From: Streptomyces sp. NBC_01446
Lineage (GTDB): Bacteria; Actinomycetota; Actinomycetes; Streptomycetales; Streptomycetaceae
Reading direction: 5' to 3'
DNA: 64,000 nucleotides
Assembly (NCBI RefSeq): GCF_026340095.1
Contig: NZ_JAPEPO010000001.1
Coordinates: forward strand, 2,820,501-2,884,500
Part shown: positions 63,967 to 64,000 of the stretch, piece by piece
Numbering within the stretch: position 1 is the stretch's first letter
Layout of the letters: each line of letters opens with the position of its first letter
Notes under the pieces: model-generated
Told to the model about the DNA's origin: nothing
The model's input: only the letters and a program-made list of their open reading frames with translations
Database searches by the model: none
Translations under genes and position numbers: made by a program

Positions 63967-64000
63967 CGTCGCACCACCTGCAACCTGGGTACACCTGGTA

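Overview
The window is high-GC actinobacterial DNA with GTG and TTG starts, overlapping stop/start codons and long perfect hairpins between genes. Its gene set points to Streptomyces: nickel superoxide dismutase, the SigR/RsrA thiol-stress pair, SigH with its anti-sigma factor, WblE, the DasABCD/DasR/NagB aminosugar system, an EshA-type encapsulin, class Ia ribonucleotide reductase with NrdS, and the albaflavenone gene pair. From memory of gene order it matches the central chromosome core around SCO5190-SCO5260 of S. coelicolor, read in reverse; this is an inference, not a database result. There is no sign of prophage, insertion sequence, CRISPR array or plasmid functions. One RNA gene was found, an initiator tRNA.

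Layout: 1-1.4 kb, 3' part of an amino-acid ABC transporter operon. 1.4-10.9 kb, accessory genes (methyltransferase, CGNR regulator, sodX/sodN, ATP-grasp-like protein, a decayed acetyltransferase, MFS exporter, DUF952 protein, ECF sigma factor with YciI partner, reductase/TetR pair, acetyltransferase). 11-13.5 kb, polyprenyl diphosphate synthase and a cyclic-nucleotide-domain (family 2B) encapsulin shell with overlapping reading frames. 13.7-17.7 kb, small conserved protein, amidase, PLP enzyme, Na+/H+ antiporter and UBP zinc finger. 17.7-21.6 kb, ushX-sigH, a membrane protein, a lipid kinase and wblE. 21.8-24.2 kb, sensor kinase and TetR regulator. 24.2-32.3 kb, the aminosugar block: SIS protein, nagB, dasD, dasC, dasB, dasA and dasR, with three DasR-type operators inside it and a fourth possible one beside the sensor kinase. 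32.5-34.4 kb, DUF3311 protein and an MctP-type symporter. 34.5-40.6 kb, lipoprotein, then two NrdR boxes, a cobalamin riboswitch, nrdA-nrdB and nrdS. 40.7-43.2 kb, CYP170 P450 and epi-isozizaene synthase. 43.5-48 kb, peptide deformylase, TPR protein and two overlapping HD-domain membrane proteins. 48.1-51.7 kb, rsrA, sigR (with a SigR-type promoter), a hydrolase, an SRAP protein and an M50-like membrane protein. 51.7-56.7 kb, aroA, rsgA, SMR transporter, TetR, hisN and CBS protein. 56.8-58.8 kb, catalase and a divergent Fur/PerR regulator. 59-61.8 kb, NitT/TauT-type ABC transporter. 61.9-64 kb, initiator tRNA and a Sel1/TPR repeat protein.

How the parts fit together: the das/nag block imports chitin-derived sugars, hydrolyses them, and turns glucosamine-6-phosphate into fructose-6-phosphate, with DasR as the sensor. 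nrdAB appears to be under NrdR repression and a B12 riboswitch, which suits an organism that also has a B12-dependent reductase elsewhere. Redox defence recurs: SodN/SodX, SigR/RsrA, catalase with a Fur-type regulator, and WblE. The encapsulin/prenyl synthase pair and the terpene synthase/P450 pair are the two isoprenoid loci. Much of the window resembles well-studied Streptomyces loci. The observations most worth testing are the encapsulin-prenyl synthase overlap, the possible DasR site next to the sensor kinase, the Crp-like palindrome before wblE, the short leaderless-type ORF before ushX-sigH, and a palindrome shared by dasR and the symporter operon.
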